From the NCBI GenBank assembly GCA_947175645.1, contig CAMWNP010000001.1, positions 1 to 64,000 on the forward strand: DNA of 64,000 nucleotides, given 5' to 3'. The translations under genes and the position numbers were made by a program. Each line of letters starts with the position of its first letter. Within the stretch, counting starts at the first letter, position 1. This document shows positions 27,064 through 34,684 of the stretch, one piece after another. Source of the DNA: an uncultured Porphyromonadaceae bacterium (GTDB taxonomy: Bacteria > Bacteroidota > Bacteroidia > Bacteroidales > Muribaculaceae). The notes under the pieces were generated by a model, which saw only the letters and a list, made by a program, of their open reading frames with translations, made no database searches and was not told where the DNA came from.

Positions 27064-27883
27064 GTTTGCCGGTTTAGGCATTGTGTTTGCAGGTTTATTT
27101 TTTTGTGGATGCTCAAGTAGCGAGAGTGAGGCTGCCGAGTCTCTTTTGGAGCAGGTTTCAGATGCTGTGGAAAACGGAAATTCCACTCTGGCCCTGACTC
27201 TGCTTGACTCACTGCAGCGTACTTATCCTGCCCTGATAAAGGAGCAGCGTGAAGGTATGAAACTTCGTCCCAAGGCAATGGAGATTGCCATTCAGGCTCA
27301 GATACAGTCAGTGGATTCACTGTTGTCATTATATGCTGATTCCCACAAAACATTGGGTGAGAAGATGAAAACCGTGAGCAGCCCTGAGTTGGTGGAGCCT
27401 TACATGACCCCTATGTCAGGTTACCAGGCTGATTTTGTCAACTCAACAGGCGTACAGGCAAGGATTGACCGGGCCGGACAGTTCTACCTCGTATCTTCAG
27501 TTAATCCGGGCGGTGTCGGTCACACCTCGCTTACCTTTATTTCCGGCGAGGATGAAGTCACAACGGGGAATGTGCCATACGATGGTGAATTGAACTACCG
27601 GTTGAATGGTACGGAGGTAGTCACTTTCATGCCGGCAAAATCGGATACTGTTGGCTCCTTTATGGTCTTGCACCGTAATCATCCTGTGACATTGCGTTTC
27701 AATGGTGAAAAGGGGAAGTCACGCCAAATCAAACTCAGTGCAGCACAGACTGAAGGTATTGCTGATGCCTATACCTATTCACTGGCGTCTATCCGCGGGC
27801 GTGACCTTTCGGTTGAACGCGAGAAACTTGACCGCCAGTTGCAGATAGCACGTGACCAGTCAGCACGGCTCTCTGAAGAATGA
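27044..27883 (+). CDS. Lipoprotein of unknown function with coiled-coil ends
   Basis: A 279-residue protein not recognised. It has a signal peptide with lipobox FCGC (lipidation Cys23), a Ser/Glu-rich spacer, a helical stretch (about 33-115) that may be coiled coil, a beta-rich middle (about 120-225), and a charged helical C terminus (REKLDRQLQIARDQSA). It overlaps the relA end by 20 bp, so translation is probably coupled. Anchored in a membrane facing the periplasm or surface. No known domain could be assigned. Confidence 0.8.
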   Translation: MYREAVKFAGLGIVFAGLFFCGCSSSESEAAESLLEQVSDAVENGNSTLALTLLDSLQRTYPALIKEQREGMKLRPKAMEIAIQAQIQSVDSLLSLYADSHKTLGEKMKTVSSPELVEPYMTPMSGYQADFVNSTGVQARIDRAGQFYLVSSVNPGGVGHTSLTFISGEDEVTTGNVPYDGELNYRLNGTEVVTFMPAKSDTVGSFMVLHRNHPVTLRFNGEKGKSRQIKLSAAQTEGIADAYTYSLASIRGRDLSVEREKLDRQLQIARDQSARLSEE

Positions 27884-27919
27884 TCAGTGTCAGTAACCAA
27901 TCTAACTTTCTGTTATGCA

Positions 27920-28828
27920 ATGAAACTTGCGCTGTTACGTCAGAAAATCAAGCCACTGATGCTTCCGATAGCAATGGTGATCGGAGCAGTATTCCATAAC
28001 TATATAGGCTATGTGAAATTCCTTGCGCCATGGCTTATCTTCACCATGCTTTTCATAACGTTCTGCAAAGTGAAGATTCATGAGTTCCGGATAACCTCAC
28101 TCTCCTGGAGTCTGCTTTTCGTGCAGATTGTCGGTTCGCTTGCGGTGTATTTCGCCATACTTCCATTCAACAAGGAAATTGCGGTGTCCACGTTCATCTG
28201 TGTGTTCTGTCCCACCGCAACAGCCGCTCCGGTTATCACGGGTATGCTGGGAGGAAGTGTGCCGCGACTTGCCACATATTCCATAGTGAGCAACATAACA
28301 GTGGCGATTCTCGCACCGCTTCTGTTTTCTCTGATGGGCTCTGACAGCGGATTGGGTTTTATGGAGGCTACCGCAACAATCTCGCTTAAGGTTGTTCCAC
28401 TGATTATCCTGCCGTTGGTTATTGCGTTGATTCTTCAATTGGTTTTACCGAAAGTTCACAAGGTGGTCGCTGAGAAGCAATCCATATCGTTTTACTTATG
28501 GTCAGTATCGCTTATAATTGTGGTGGGTAATGCAGTGAGTTACATGATTCAGCACCATGAACATGGGTGGGAAATGATAATCATGGCATTGCTTTCACTT
28601 ATGGTATGTTGTGCACAGTTTATTATAGGAAGAATAATAGGCCGCCGTTGTGGCGACAAAATTGCGGGAGCCCAGGGGCTGGGTCAGAAGAATACGGTGC
28701 TGGCTATATGGATGGCTCTCACCTTTTTCCATCCGGTAACGTCCGTCGGCGCTGCGGCCTACGTTGCATGGCAAAATATCATCAACTCTGCCCAACTATA
28801 CGTAAAGGCCCGTAAAGGACATATTTGA
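27920..28828 (+). CDS. BASS-type (bile acid:sodium symporter-like) transporter
   Basis: A polytopic membrane protein of about 302 residues with some nine or ten hydrophobic helices. The motif region FCPTATAAPVITGMLGGSVPRLATYSIVSN resembles the first crossing helices of the bile acid/sodium symporter fold, and GAQGLGQKNTVLAIWMALTFFHPV resembles the second (GxxxQNxxLA). The start is placed at the ATG 27920; an in-frame GTG at 27887 would add only CY-type soluble residues. The substrate is unknown; bile acids are not implied. It follows the lipoprotein gene closely. Confidence 0.8.
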   Translation: MKLALLRQKIKPLMLPIAMVIGAVFHNYIGYVKFLAPWLIFTMLFITFCKVKIHEFRITSLSWSLLFVQIVGSLAVYFAILPFNKEIAVSTFICVFCPTATAAPVITGMLGGSVPRLATYSIVSNITVAILAPLLFSLMGSDSGLGFMEATATISLKVVPLIILPLVIALILQLVLPKVHKVVAEKQSISFYLWSVSLIIVVGNAVSYMIQHHEHGWEMIIMALLSLMVCCAQFIIGRIIGRRCGDKIAGAQGLGQKNTVLAIWMALTFFHPVTSVGAAAYVAWQNIINSAQLYVKARKGHI

Positions 28829-28898
28829 CAAATTTTCTGTTTTTGTTAACTTTTTTATACTTTGACGTGTTATAGAATTATAGTCAAACTTCTTAAAC

Positions 28899-29594
28899 AT
28901 GGACAGTGTATATAATATATTGATGAGTCTGCCTCTGCTTAATGGTGTCAGCAGATCCCGACTTATGGAGATTGCCGGAAAAACTAAGTTTCACTTTTTG
29001 AAGTATTTGAAGGGTGATACTATTGTACGTGCCGGAGATGAATGTGATCACTTGAAGTTCATACTTTCAGGATCGGCACGTTCAACAATAACCAATCCTG
29101 ACAACCGTTTCAAGGTGTCACAGACTATTCGCACTCCGCTTGCCATCGCTCCAGAGTTCCTTTATGGAGCAATGACAAGATTCCCATGTGATGTTATAGC
29201 ACTTGAACCCACCGGAATCATGCAGATTTCAAAAACAGAATATCTTAAATTGATGAACAGTGACCCTGTGTTTCTTATCAATTACCTCAATCTGGTATCT
29301 TCAATATCTCAACGTGCCACCACTGGTATGATTCCTCTTACTTCCGGTAATCTTGACGAGCGTATCGCCTATTGGATTGTCGCTCTTACGCAGCGAGGAG
29401 GAACAGATATTGAACTTGAATGTAAGAAACGTGATCTTTATTCTTTGTTCGGGGTGCAGCGTACGTCATTCATGGCTACACTTGACTCCATGAAGTCACG
29501 CGGACTGATTGATTATGACAATGACTGTATAAAGGTGGCTTCCCGTCAGGCTTTGCTTGGCATGCTCAACGCCCATGTGAAATCAGAAGATTGA
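28899..29594 (+). CDS. Crp/Fnr-family transcriptional regulator
   Basis: A 231-residue regulator with an N-terminal cyclic-nucleotide-binding-like beta roll (FLKYLKGDTIVRAGDECDHLKFILSGSARS) and a C-terminal winged helix (KKRDLYSLFGVQRTSFMATLDSMKSRGLIDYD). The usual cAMP-binding arginine-serine motif is not apparent and there is no N-terminal cysteine cluster for an iron-sulphur centre, so the effector is unknown. In Bacteroidota such proteins often control carbon or redox genes. It stands alone: 70 bp after the transporter and before a gene-poor region. Confidence 0.9.
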   Translation: MDSVYNILMSLPLLNGVSRSRLMEIAGKTKFHFLKYLKGDTIVRAGDECDHLKFILSGSARSTITNPDNRFKVSQTIRTPLAIAPEFLYGAMTRFPCDVIALEPTGIMQISKTEYLKLMNSDPVFLINYLNLVSSISQRATTGMIPLTSGNLDERIAYWIVALTQRGGTDIELECKKRDLYSLFGVQRTSFMATLDSMKSRGLIDYDNDCIKVASRQALLGMLNAHVKSED

Positions 29595-29633
29595 CTCCTA
29601 TAGTAAATCCCAAACTTATAGAATAATTTCAGC

Positions 29634-29664
29634 AAGACGCATATCACTGAACACTGCGTTTTTT
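29634..29664 (+). terminator. Short terminator after the Crp/Fnr gene
   Basis: AAGACGCA pairs with TGCGTTTT (one G-T pair) around a 13-base loop and the T-run TTTTTT overlaps the 3' arm. It lies about 40 bp past the stop codon. Weak stem, but position and T-run fit. Confidence 0.5.
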
Positions 29665-29988
29665 GTCATTGGAGAATCTCATCTGCGGGGTTATGTGCAA
29701 AGATTTCAAGGTGTCATAATTCCCCTAAATTATACCCGATTTTTTTTGTTATAAATATTATAGAGGATATATTTTTCCCGATTATAAATAACTTTGAATT
29801 TGAAAAAGAATGTAAATTGAAAGGATTAAGAAAATATCACTTTTGTGTTGATATTTGTGCTCACTATTCAAAGTCTTTTAGGATAAAAATGAAGGAGATC
29901 TTCGATGTGATTGGAAGCAGCGACTACCTGTAAAGCCGTAACGTTTATTGCTTACTTGAGTAGACTACAAAAAATAACGGGAAATAGT
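29665..29988. other. Gene-free AT-rich stretch
   Basis: No coding frame with sense was found on either strand. A single TAACTTTG box lies on the plus strand at 29789-29796 but has no TTG at the right distance and no gene follows, so it is not called a promoter. Confidence 0.5.
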
Positions 29989-30031
29989 AAAAAAGAGGCT
30001 GCGCCGTAATCCTTCATTACTACACAGCCTC
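29989..30031 (-). terminator. Terminator of the decayed T9SS cargo gene
   Basis: On the minus strand GAGGCTGTG pairs with CGCAGCCTC (29995-30031, one G-T pair) and is followed by TTTTTT (29989-29994). It lies just beyond the stop of the T9SS-domain remnant, where its terminator would be expected. Confidence 0.7.
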
Positions 30032-30060
30032 ATACTGAGTTGCGGCTTATGATTACCGGT

Positions 30061-30335
30061 TTACAGTTGGCTCGCTAAGAAATAGGTCCAATTTTTCTTT
30101 ACCGGAAGGCTTTTCAGCGTGATATGTATTTTCGCTTCAATATACAATATATATTCCCGCCTGCAGCGAGCCAATGGTTTTAGATTTATACATTAGTTGT
30201 TTTCCTGATAAGGAATAGACTGTATACTCCTCGGCAATATCGGTGCCGACGTTGTCAATACTAGAAGTGATCTTATCAAAGTGTATCAATTTCAGCAAAT
30301 TTTGTAGCACTGAAACTGCATTATAGGTTTTGTTT
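30061..30335 (-). pseudogene. Remnant of a T9SS-secreted protein: C-terminal sorting domain
   Basis: On the minus strand one frame reads KTYNAVSVLQNLLKLIHFDK, ITSSIDNVGTDIAEEYTVYS, LSGKQLMYKSKTIGSLQAGIYIVY, then a TGA at 30137-30139, then about 24 more codons to a TAA at 30061. The VYSLSGKQL and GSLQAGIYIV strands are the hallmarks of a type A C-terminal sorting domain, whose last strand would normally read on as a G-K/R-x-V-V-K-like end. No start or N-terminal cargo part is found upstream, so only the 3' end of a lost gene remains. A terminator follows at 29989-30031. Confidence 0.6.
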
Positions 30336-30387
30336 CAATGTGAATCAGTCACATCGTTTTGCGATAACATTATATTTTACTGGGGGT

Positions 30388-30418
30388 TTGCTCATGTCGC
30401 CATTATTTTGTATCTTTG
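30388..30418 (+). promoter_or_regulatory. Promoter upstream of the SGNH/CotH pair
   Basis: TTG (30388-30390) and TATCTTTG (30411-30418) are 20 bp apart, a close fit to the Bacteroides consensus. The next confident gene starts 425 bp downstream, so the message would have a long leader. Short frames in it (for example 30430-30534, 34 codons, and 30544-30816) show no recognisable protein. Confidence 0.55.
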
Positions 30419-30843
30419 CACTCAAAGAGATGAGAATCTGCAGGCGGATTCACAAAAAAGCGATTGCTATTAGTTCCGAAAATGATGAAACTTGGGAAAT
30501 TTCTTTTTCGACTGCTAACGAGTTGTATTTATAAAAGATTTTTATGAATGGAAAGGGCAGATTGTCCATGGTTTTATATTTCCCTGGAATTCGTTATTTG
30601 GGTGCGGTGGCATTCGCAGTTTGCGTAACTAACCGAATCTTTTCAGCAATGGATAGGACGGATCGTATCTTTGATTTGTCATTTTTTATCAGCATTTATC
30701 CATGCACTCCGCTCAGCAGAGTGTGGAGCGCGATGGTTTGTCACTCAGGCGTTAAACGCATGGGGCGGATTGCTGTTGGGTTGTGCCAATATAGGTCCTT
30801 TGTCCGGATGGTGTAAATCATGAATTTCATAATCTTCCACAAT
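30419..30843 (+). other. Long leader or decayed sequence before the SGNH gene
   Basis: About 425 bases with no supported gene. A second TATCTTTG box lies at 30666-30673 without a good -33 partner; a promoter there would give a shorter leader of about 170 nt. Small hairpins such as CACTC/GAGTG near 30703-30723 are visible but unremarkable. The 90-codon frame 30544-30816 has a composition unlike its neighbours and no signal or domain. Confidence 0.4.
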
Positions 30844-31881
30844 ATGAAAAGATCAATTATTTCACTTCTTACGTTTCTGTTTCTTGTTTCCTGTTCCGGA
30901 CATATCACTGAGATTGAAGAAAACCGCAATGATATACAGAGACCGGACGAGTCGGAAAAAAGGTTGACTGAAATAAAGGTGCTTTTTATAGGCAATTCTT
31001 TCACGGAGGATGCTTTTTCTTATGTGCCATCGCTGTTTTCCGAGGCTGCTCCTGAGGTCGACTTCGTGTTTGGAATTGCGTATCGTGGAGGCTCCTGCCT
31101 GGCTGATCAATATGCCGCTCTGACGAATTCTGAGGTCGCAATTAATAATTCCATGTTTAAACCTGGTGCTTACACATTCAATGTTTCAAATAATAATGTT
31201 ATTCCTTGGGAAAAAAGATGGGGAGTGTCAATTGATGAAATACTGACGTTCACCGACTGGGATATCATTACATTTCAGCAGAGCGGGTCACAGGCGGCCT
31301 TAGATTACGCAACATACTATGAGCCGTTTCTGTTACCGCTTATCATGCGCGTTAAAGAGAAAATCTCTGACGATACAAAGATAGGCTGGGTATCGATTCA
31401 CGGTTGTTATGAGTCATCTGATGAAGACCTGCACAATCGGTGGGAAGCAATAATCGTAAATACTCAGAATGTTATGGAAAACAGTGGTATCAGTTTGCTC
31501 TTCCCATTCGGTACAGCGTTGCAGAATCTCAGAGAATCTGCTTTCATTGAAAATCAGTCTGATGGTTTGGGTTGGATGGTGGATAACGGCCATCTTCAGG
31601 ATGGACTGGGATGTCTCACCGCAGCCTATGCCAATACCCTTGTTCTGCTTGACTACTGCAATTATCCTGTCAAAAACCTGACATTCAAGTTTATTCCCAC
31701 AGAAGAGAACCTGGTTGAACTGAACATACCGGGTAAGCATCTCGGTGAGAAGGGAGTGGTAGGAATAAATCAAGAGTATTGCAAGGCAGGTCTGGAAGCG
31801 GCAAAAGCGGCTGTCAGTGACCCGTATGTTGTGACGAATATTGAAGATATCTTTAGAATTGATACACCAAATACAGATTAA
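30844..31881 (+). CDS. DUF4886-type SGNH/GDSL hydrolase lipoprotein
   Basis: A 345-residue lipoprotein, from the ATG at 30844: MKRSIISLLTFLFLVSC with Cys17 as the lipidation site. The start at 30820 would put extra residues before the signal. The nucleophile motif VLFIGNSFTED (Ser52 in GNS) and a late D-x-x-H as VDNGHLQDG supply the SGNH triad. The family (DUF4886) is frequent in gut Bacteroidales and is thought to remove esters, for example acetyl groups, from glycans; the substrate here is unknown. The CotH gene follows after 28 bp. Confidence 0.85.
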   Translation: MKRSIISLLTFLFLVSCSGHITEIEENRNDIQRPDESEKRLTEIKVLFIGNSFTEDAFSYVPSLFSEAAPEVDFVFGIAYRGGSCLADQYAALTNSEVAINNSMFKPGAYTFNVSNNNVIPWEKRWGVSIDEILTFTDWDIITFQQSGSQAALDYATYYEPFLLPLIMRVKEKISDDTKIGWVSIHGCYESSDEDLHNRWEAIIVNTQNVMENSGISLLFPFGTALQNLRESAFIENQSDGLGWMVDNGHLQDGLGCLTAAYANTLVLLDYCNYPVKNLTFKFIPTEENLVELNIPGKHLGEKGVVGINQEYCKAGLEAAKAAVSDPYVVTNIEDIFRIDTPNTD

Positions 31882-31909
31882 ACAGATTATAAACCAACTT
31901 TAATATATT

Positions 31910-33430
31910 ATGAAAAAAATAGTTCTATTTTTTACTATGATTCTCTTTATATCCTCCGCTGTTAAAGCACAGGATATAACACAACCTCATCCCGGTGATG
32001 AAAACATACCTGTCACCGGCACGCTGCCCGTACTTTACATCAATACGGACGACAATATCCCTATCACCCAGAAGGAAACCTATCTCTCAGGTACATACTG
32101 GTTCGACAGCATGGGTCTTGAAGGTATTGAATCCGTAGGGTCACAGGAGAACCCTCTCCCTTTGGAGATCCGTCAGCGTGGCAATTCCTCACGCCAATAC
32201 CCCAAAAAGCCTTATAAGATTAAACTCGGTAAGAAAGCCGAGATCTACGGAATGCCTAAGCAGAAACATTTCGCACTGCTGAATCACTGGACACCCAATG
32301 TAGGGATGCTCGAGATGACCGGATTTGAAATAGGACGCCGTGCCGGTCTTGCATGGACACCGAACGAAAAACCGGTGGAAGTGATGCTTAACGGCTATAA
32401 CATAGGCCTTTACTATCTTGCTGAGTCCGTAAAAATTGACTCGAAACGCATCAACATCTACGAACAGGAGGATCAGAATACAGACGAGTCACTTGTTGAA
32501 GGTGGATGGCTCCTTGAGATCGACAACTACCCCGATCCCTGTCAGGTGAAGATCGTTCAGGATCCTGAAGGAGAACCGTTCGAGATACGATTCACATATA
32601 AGACTCCGGAGGATCTGTCGGAACTTCAGAAGGAATGGCTCGTAAACGAACTCACCACTATCTCCAACATGATATACTCCGAGGATAAGAGTGACTGCAC
32701 CTGGTTCGAGAAGATCGATGCCGATGAACTTGCGCGTTATTACATAGTGCAGGAAGTATGTGGTAATCAGGATGCTTTCGTGGGCAGTACATATCTGCAT
32801 AAGGATCTCGGTGAGAAATGGAAGTTCGGCCCCCTGTGGGATTTGAGTTGGTCATCAACCCGAGGTGATCGTGGAAAAACCTTTGTTGAGATGCGTCATG
32901 ATTTAGCCCCCGAATTCAGATTCGCCTGGATTGAGGAGATGTGGAAGTTCCCCGCATTCAGAGATAAGGTTTATGAAGTGTGGAAGACTATCTACCCTGA
33001 TAAATTCGCAGGAATGGATAAGTTCATCACCGATGCAGCCAATAATATCAGCACAGCGTATGAGTTGAACTACAACACTTTGTGGCCACAGGATCATCCC
33101 ACAACTGCCAATGTCGCCGATCGTCTGAAACAGGCTATCCCCCAATTTACTTCATGGTTCAACAACTATCTATCAATGAGTTCGGTGGCGGACGTTCAGA
33201 GTGACTCCGATGCACCCTTTATATCATTAGAAAATAATGCCGACGGTTCGTTCAGCATCAAGGGTGCGGAGGTTACATCGGTTCGCCTGGTGGATCTTAA
33301 AGGACGCAGTATCGACGTGAAACTTACAGCGTCAAACCGATTTGTAGCGGATGTTGAAGCCGGACTTTATATACTTGCGGCAACTACAGCCGACGGCCCC
33401 TGTTTGCCAATAAAATTTGTAGTACGTTAA
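31910..33430 (+). CDS. Secreted CotH-like protein with C-terminal sorting domain
   Basis: A 506-residue protein with a signal peptide (residues 1-20, AVKAQ), a beta-rich lead-in (VLYINTDDNIPI), and a CotH kinase-type core: IRQRGNSSRQYPKKPYKIKL, FALLNHW, VEVMLNGYNIGLYYLAESV and later FGPLWDLSWSS. CotH proteins have an atypical protein kinase fold. The last about 75 residues (FISLENNADGSFSIKGAEV, VRLVDLKGRS, FVADVEAGLYILAATT, KFVVR) look like a type A C-terminal sorting domain, so export by the type IX system is likely, consistent with sprA in this window. The target and whether it is active are unknown. Confidence 0.88.
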   Translation: MKKIVLFFTMILFISSAVKAQDITQPHPGDENIPVTGTLPVLYINTDDNIPITQKETYLSGTYWFDSMGLEGIESVGSQENPLPLEIRQRGNSSRQYPKKPYKIKLGKKAEIYGMPKQKHFALLNHWTPNVGMLEMTGFEIGRRAGLAWTPNEKPVEVMLNGYNIGLYYLAESVKIDSKRINIYEQEDQNTDESLVEGGWLLEIDNYPDPCQVKIVQDPEGEPFEIRFTYKTPEDLSELQKEWLVNELTTISNMIYSEDKSDCTWFEKIDADELARYYIVQEVCGNQDAFVGSTYLHKDLGEKWKFGPLWDLSWSSTRGDRGKTFVEMRHDLAPEFRFAWIEEMWKFPAFRDKVYEVWKTIYPDKFAGMDKFITDAANNISTAYELNYNTLWPQDHPTTANVADRLKQAIPQFTSWFNNYLSMSSVADVQSDSDAPFISLENNADGSFSIKGAEVTSVRLVDLKGRSIDVKLTASNRFVADVEAGLYILAATTADGPCLPIKFVVR

Positions 33431-33460
33431 GCAACCGCTAAACATATCTACGGTATACGG

Positions 33461-33500
33461 ACAGTCTCTATCGAATTTCACGATGGAGACTGTTTTTATT
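33461..33500 (+). terminator. Terminator after the CotH gene
   Basis: ACAGTCTCTATCG (33461-33473) pairs with CGATGGAGACTGT (33481-33493; one G-T pair), with a 7-base loop, followed by TTTTATTT. It lies 31 bp past the CotH stop and just before the rplM promoter. Confidence 0.85.
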
Positions 33501-33526
33501 TCTGCGATAAAAATAATGTAAAAATC

Positions 33527-33557
33527 TTGTGTAATATACAGGAAATTAGTACCTTTG
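33527..33557 (+). promoter_or_regulatory. rplM-rpsI promoter
   Basis: TTG at 33527-33529 and TACCTTTG at 33550-33557 with 20 bp between. Transcription would start near 33564, giving a leader of about 105 nt before the rplM GTG. Confidence 0.75.
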
Positions 33558-33564
33558 CAAGCCG

Positions 33565-33672
33565 ATTTTATCCAAAATCAATCAACGGCGACCGCAAGTG
33601 GAAACTTTTGGCCGAGTTATCTGTTTGTGTGTCACCACTTTAATTAATTATTTTTTAAACTTTAAGAAGTGG
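33565..33672 (+). promoter_or_regulatory. Candidate rplM leader RNA with alternative pairings
   Basis: The leader has CCACTT at 33635-33640 and two identical partners, AAGTGG at 33596-33601 and AAGTGG at 33667-33672. The second copy contains the GTG start codon (33669-33671), so the two pairings exclude each other: one leaves the start free, the other hides it. AACGGC (33583-33588 region) can also pair with the GCCGAGTT segment near 33611. Autogenous leaders for L13 have been proposed in Bacteroidia; whether this one matches that motif was not checked. Confidence 0.5.
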
Positions 33673-34148
33673 ATACTTTAAGTTACAAAACTCTTACCCC
33701 CAACGCAGAAAGCGTAGATCGTAAATGGGTTGTAGTAGACGCAACTGACCAGGTTCTCGGTCGTCTGTGCTCTAAAGTCGCCAAAATCCTTCGCGGCAAA
33801 TACAAACCCTGCTACTCTCCCAATGTGGAATGTGGCGATAACGTAATTATCATCAATGCCGACAAAGTTCGTCTCACCGGCAAAAAAATGACCGACAGAA
33901 TTTATCTCAGTTACACCGGCTATCCCGGCGGTCAGCGTGAGACTACTCCCGAAGTGCTCATGAAAAAATCATTCAACAAGCACCTCAAACCCGGCTACAA
34001 CCCCTTGTTCATCCATGTGATGAAAGGTATGCTGCCCAAAAACCGTATGGGTCGCCGCATCATTGAAAACATGCATGTTTACAATGGTCCCAGCCACCCC
34101 CACGAGGCTCAGAACCCTGAAGTTATCGACATTAACAAACTGAAATAA
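33669..34148 (+). CDS. rplM: 50S ribosomal protein L13
   Basis: A 159-residue uL13. The N terminus MDTLSYKTLTPNAESVDRKW is the form seen in Bacteroidales and requires the GTG at 33669 as start; there is no ATG nearby in frame. Core motifs are intact: VVVDATDQVLGRLCSKVAKIL, GDNVIIINADKVRLTGKK, YLSYTGYPGGQR and VKGMLP-like MKGMLPKNRMG. It helps early assembly of the large subunit by binding 23S rRNA. rpsI follows after 9 bp, the usual partner in all bacteria. Confidence 0.97.
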   Translation: MDTLSYKTLTPNAESVDRKWVVVDATDQVLGRLCSKVAKILRGKYKPCYSPNVECGDNVIIINADKVRLTGKKMTDRIYLSYTGYPGGQRETTPEVLMKKSFNKHLKPGYNPLFIHVMKGMLPKNRMGRRIIENMHVYNGPSHPHEAQNPEVIDINKLK

Positions 34149-34157
34149 TAAAAGAGT

Positions 34158-34544
34158 ATGGAAACAGTAAATGCAGTTGGACGACGTAAAGCGGCTATCG
34201 CTCGCGTTATTGTCAAAGAAGGTAACGGCGCTATCACTATCAACAAACGCCCCCTGGAAGTTTACTTCCCCTCTTCTATTCTTCAGTTCATTGTTAAACA
34301 GCCCCTCAATACACTTGATTGCGTAGAAAAATATGACATCCACGTCAACCTTGACGGTGGTGGCTACAAAGGTCAGGCTGAAGCACTCCGTCTGGCTATT
34401 GCACGCGCTCTTGTAAAAATCAATCCCGAGGACAAACACGCTCTCCGTGTTGAAGGCTTCATGACCCGTGACCCCCGTTCTGTTGAACGTAAGAAACCCG
34501 GTCAGCCCAAAGCACGCAAACGCTTCCAGTTCTCAAAACGTTAA
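34158..34544 (+). CDS. rpsI: 30S ribosomal protein S9
   Basis: A 128-residue uS9 with VNAVGRRKAAIARVIVKEG at the N terminus, the GGGYKGQAEALRLAIARAL helix region, and the basic tail DPRSVERKKPGQPKARKRFQFSKR whose final Lys-Arg reaches the P-site tRNA. Length and ending are normal. It is co-transcribed with rplM. The 140 bp to rpsB hold two hairpins rather than a clear promoter, so read-through into rpsB is possible. Confidence 0.97.
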   Translation: METVNAVGRRKAAIARVIVKEGNGAITINKRPLEVYFPSSILQFIVKQPLNTLDCVEKYDIHVNLDGGGYKGQAEALRLAIARALVKINPEDKHALRVEGFMTRDPRSVERKKPGQPKARKRFQFSKR

Positions 34545-34560
34545 TATTCACTTCTCGGAA

Positions 34561-34666
34561 TGCGGCATGAATGCCGCAGCCTGACAAGGTTTATTATACA
34601 GTGTTTAGTATCTAAATCTCGGAGATGGACACGTTCCCTACTCACGAGGTTGAATTTTCGGAACGT
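34561..34666 (+). promoter_or_regulatory. Structured region before rpsB
   Basis: Two stems lie in the rpsI-rpsB gap: TGCGGCA/TGCCGCA (34561-34578, loop TGAA) and ACGTTCC/GGAACGT (34631-34637 with 34660-34666). No convincing TAnnTTTG box was found. The second stem ends 18 bases before the rpsB ATG at 34685. S2 is known to control its own operon in other bacteria, so this may be an autoregulatory leader; that is inference. Confidence 0.45.
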
Positions 34667-34684
34667 AAACAATTATTATTTAAA

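Noticed and set aside
28855-28864. TATACTTTG before the Crp/Fnr gene as a promoter
   Set aside because: The spacing inside the box is off by one from TAnnTTTG and no TTG stands at the proper distance.
29789-29796. TAACTTTG box in the gap after the Crp/Fnr gene
   Set aside because: No TTG at 19-21 bp upstream and no gene downstream in that direction; likely chance in AT-rich DNA.
30544-30816. Plus-strand frame of 90 codons before the SGNH gene
   Set aside because: No domain, no signal peptide, and an odd composition; it lies in a gene-poor region with decayed sequence, so it is more likely leader or remnant DNA.
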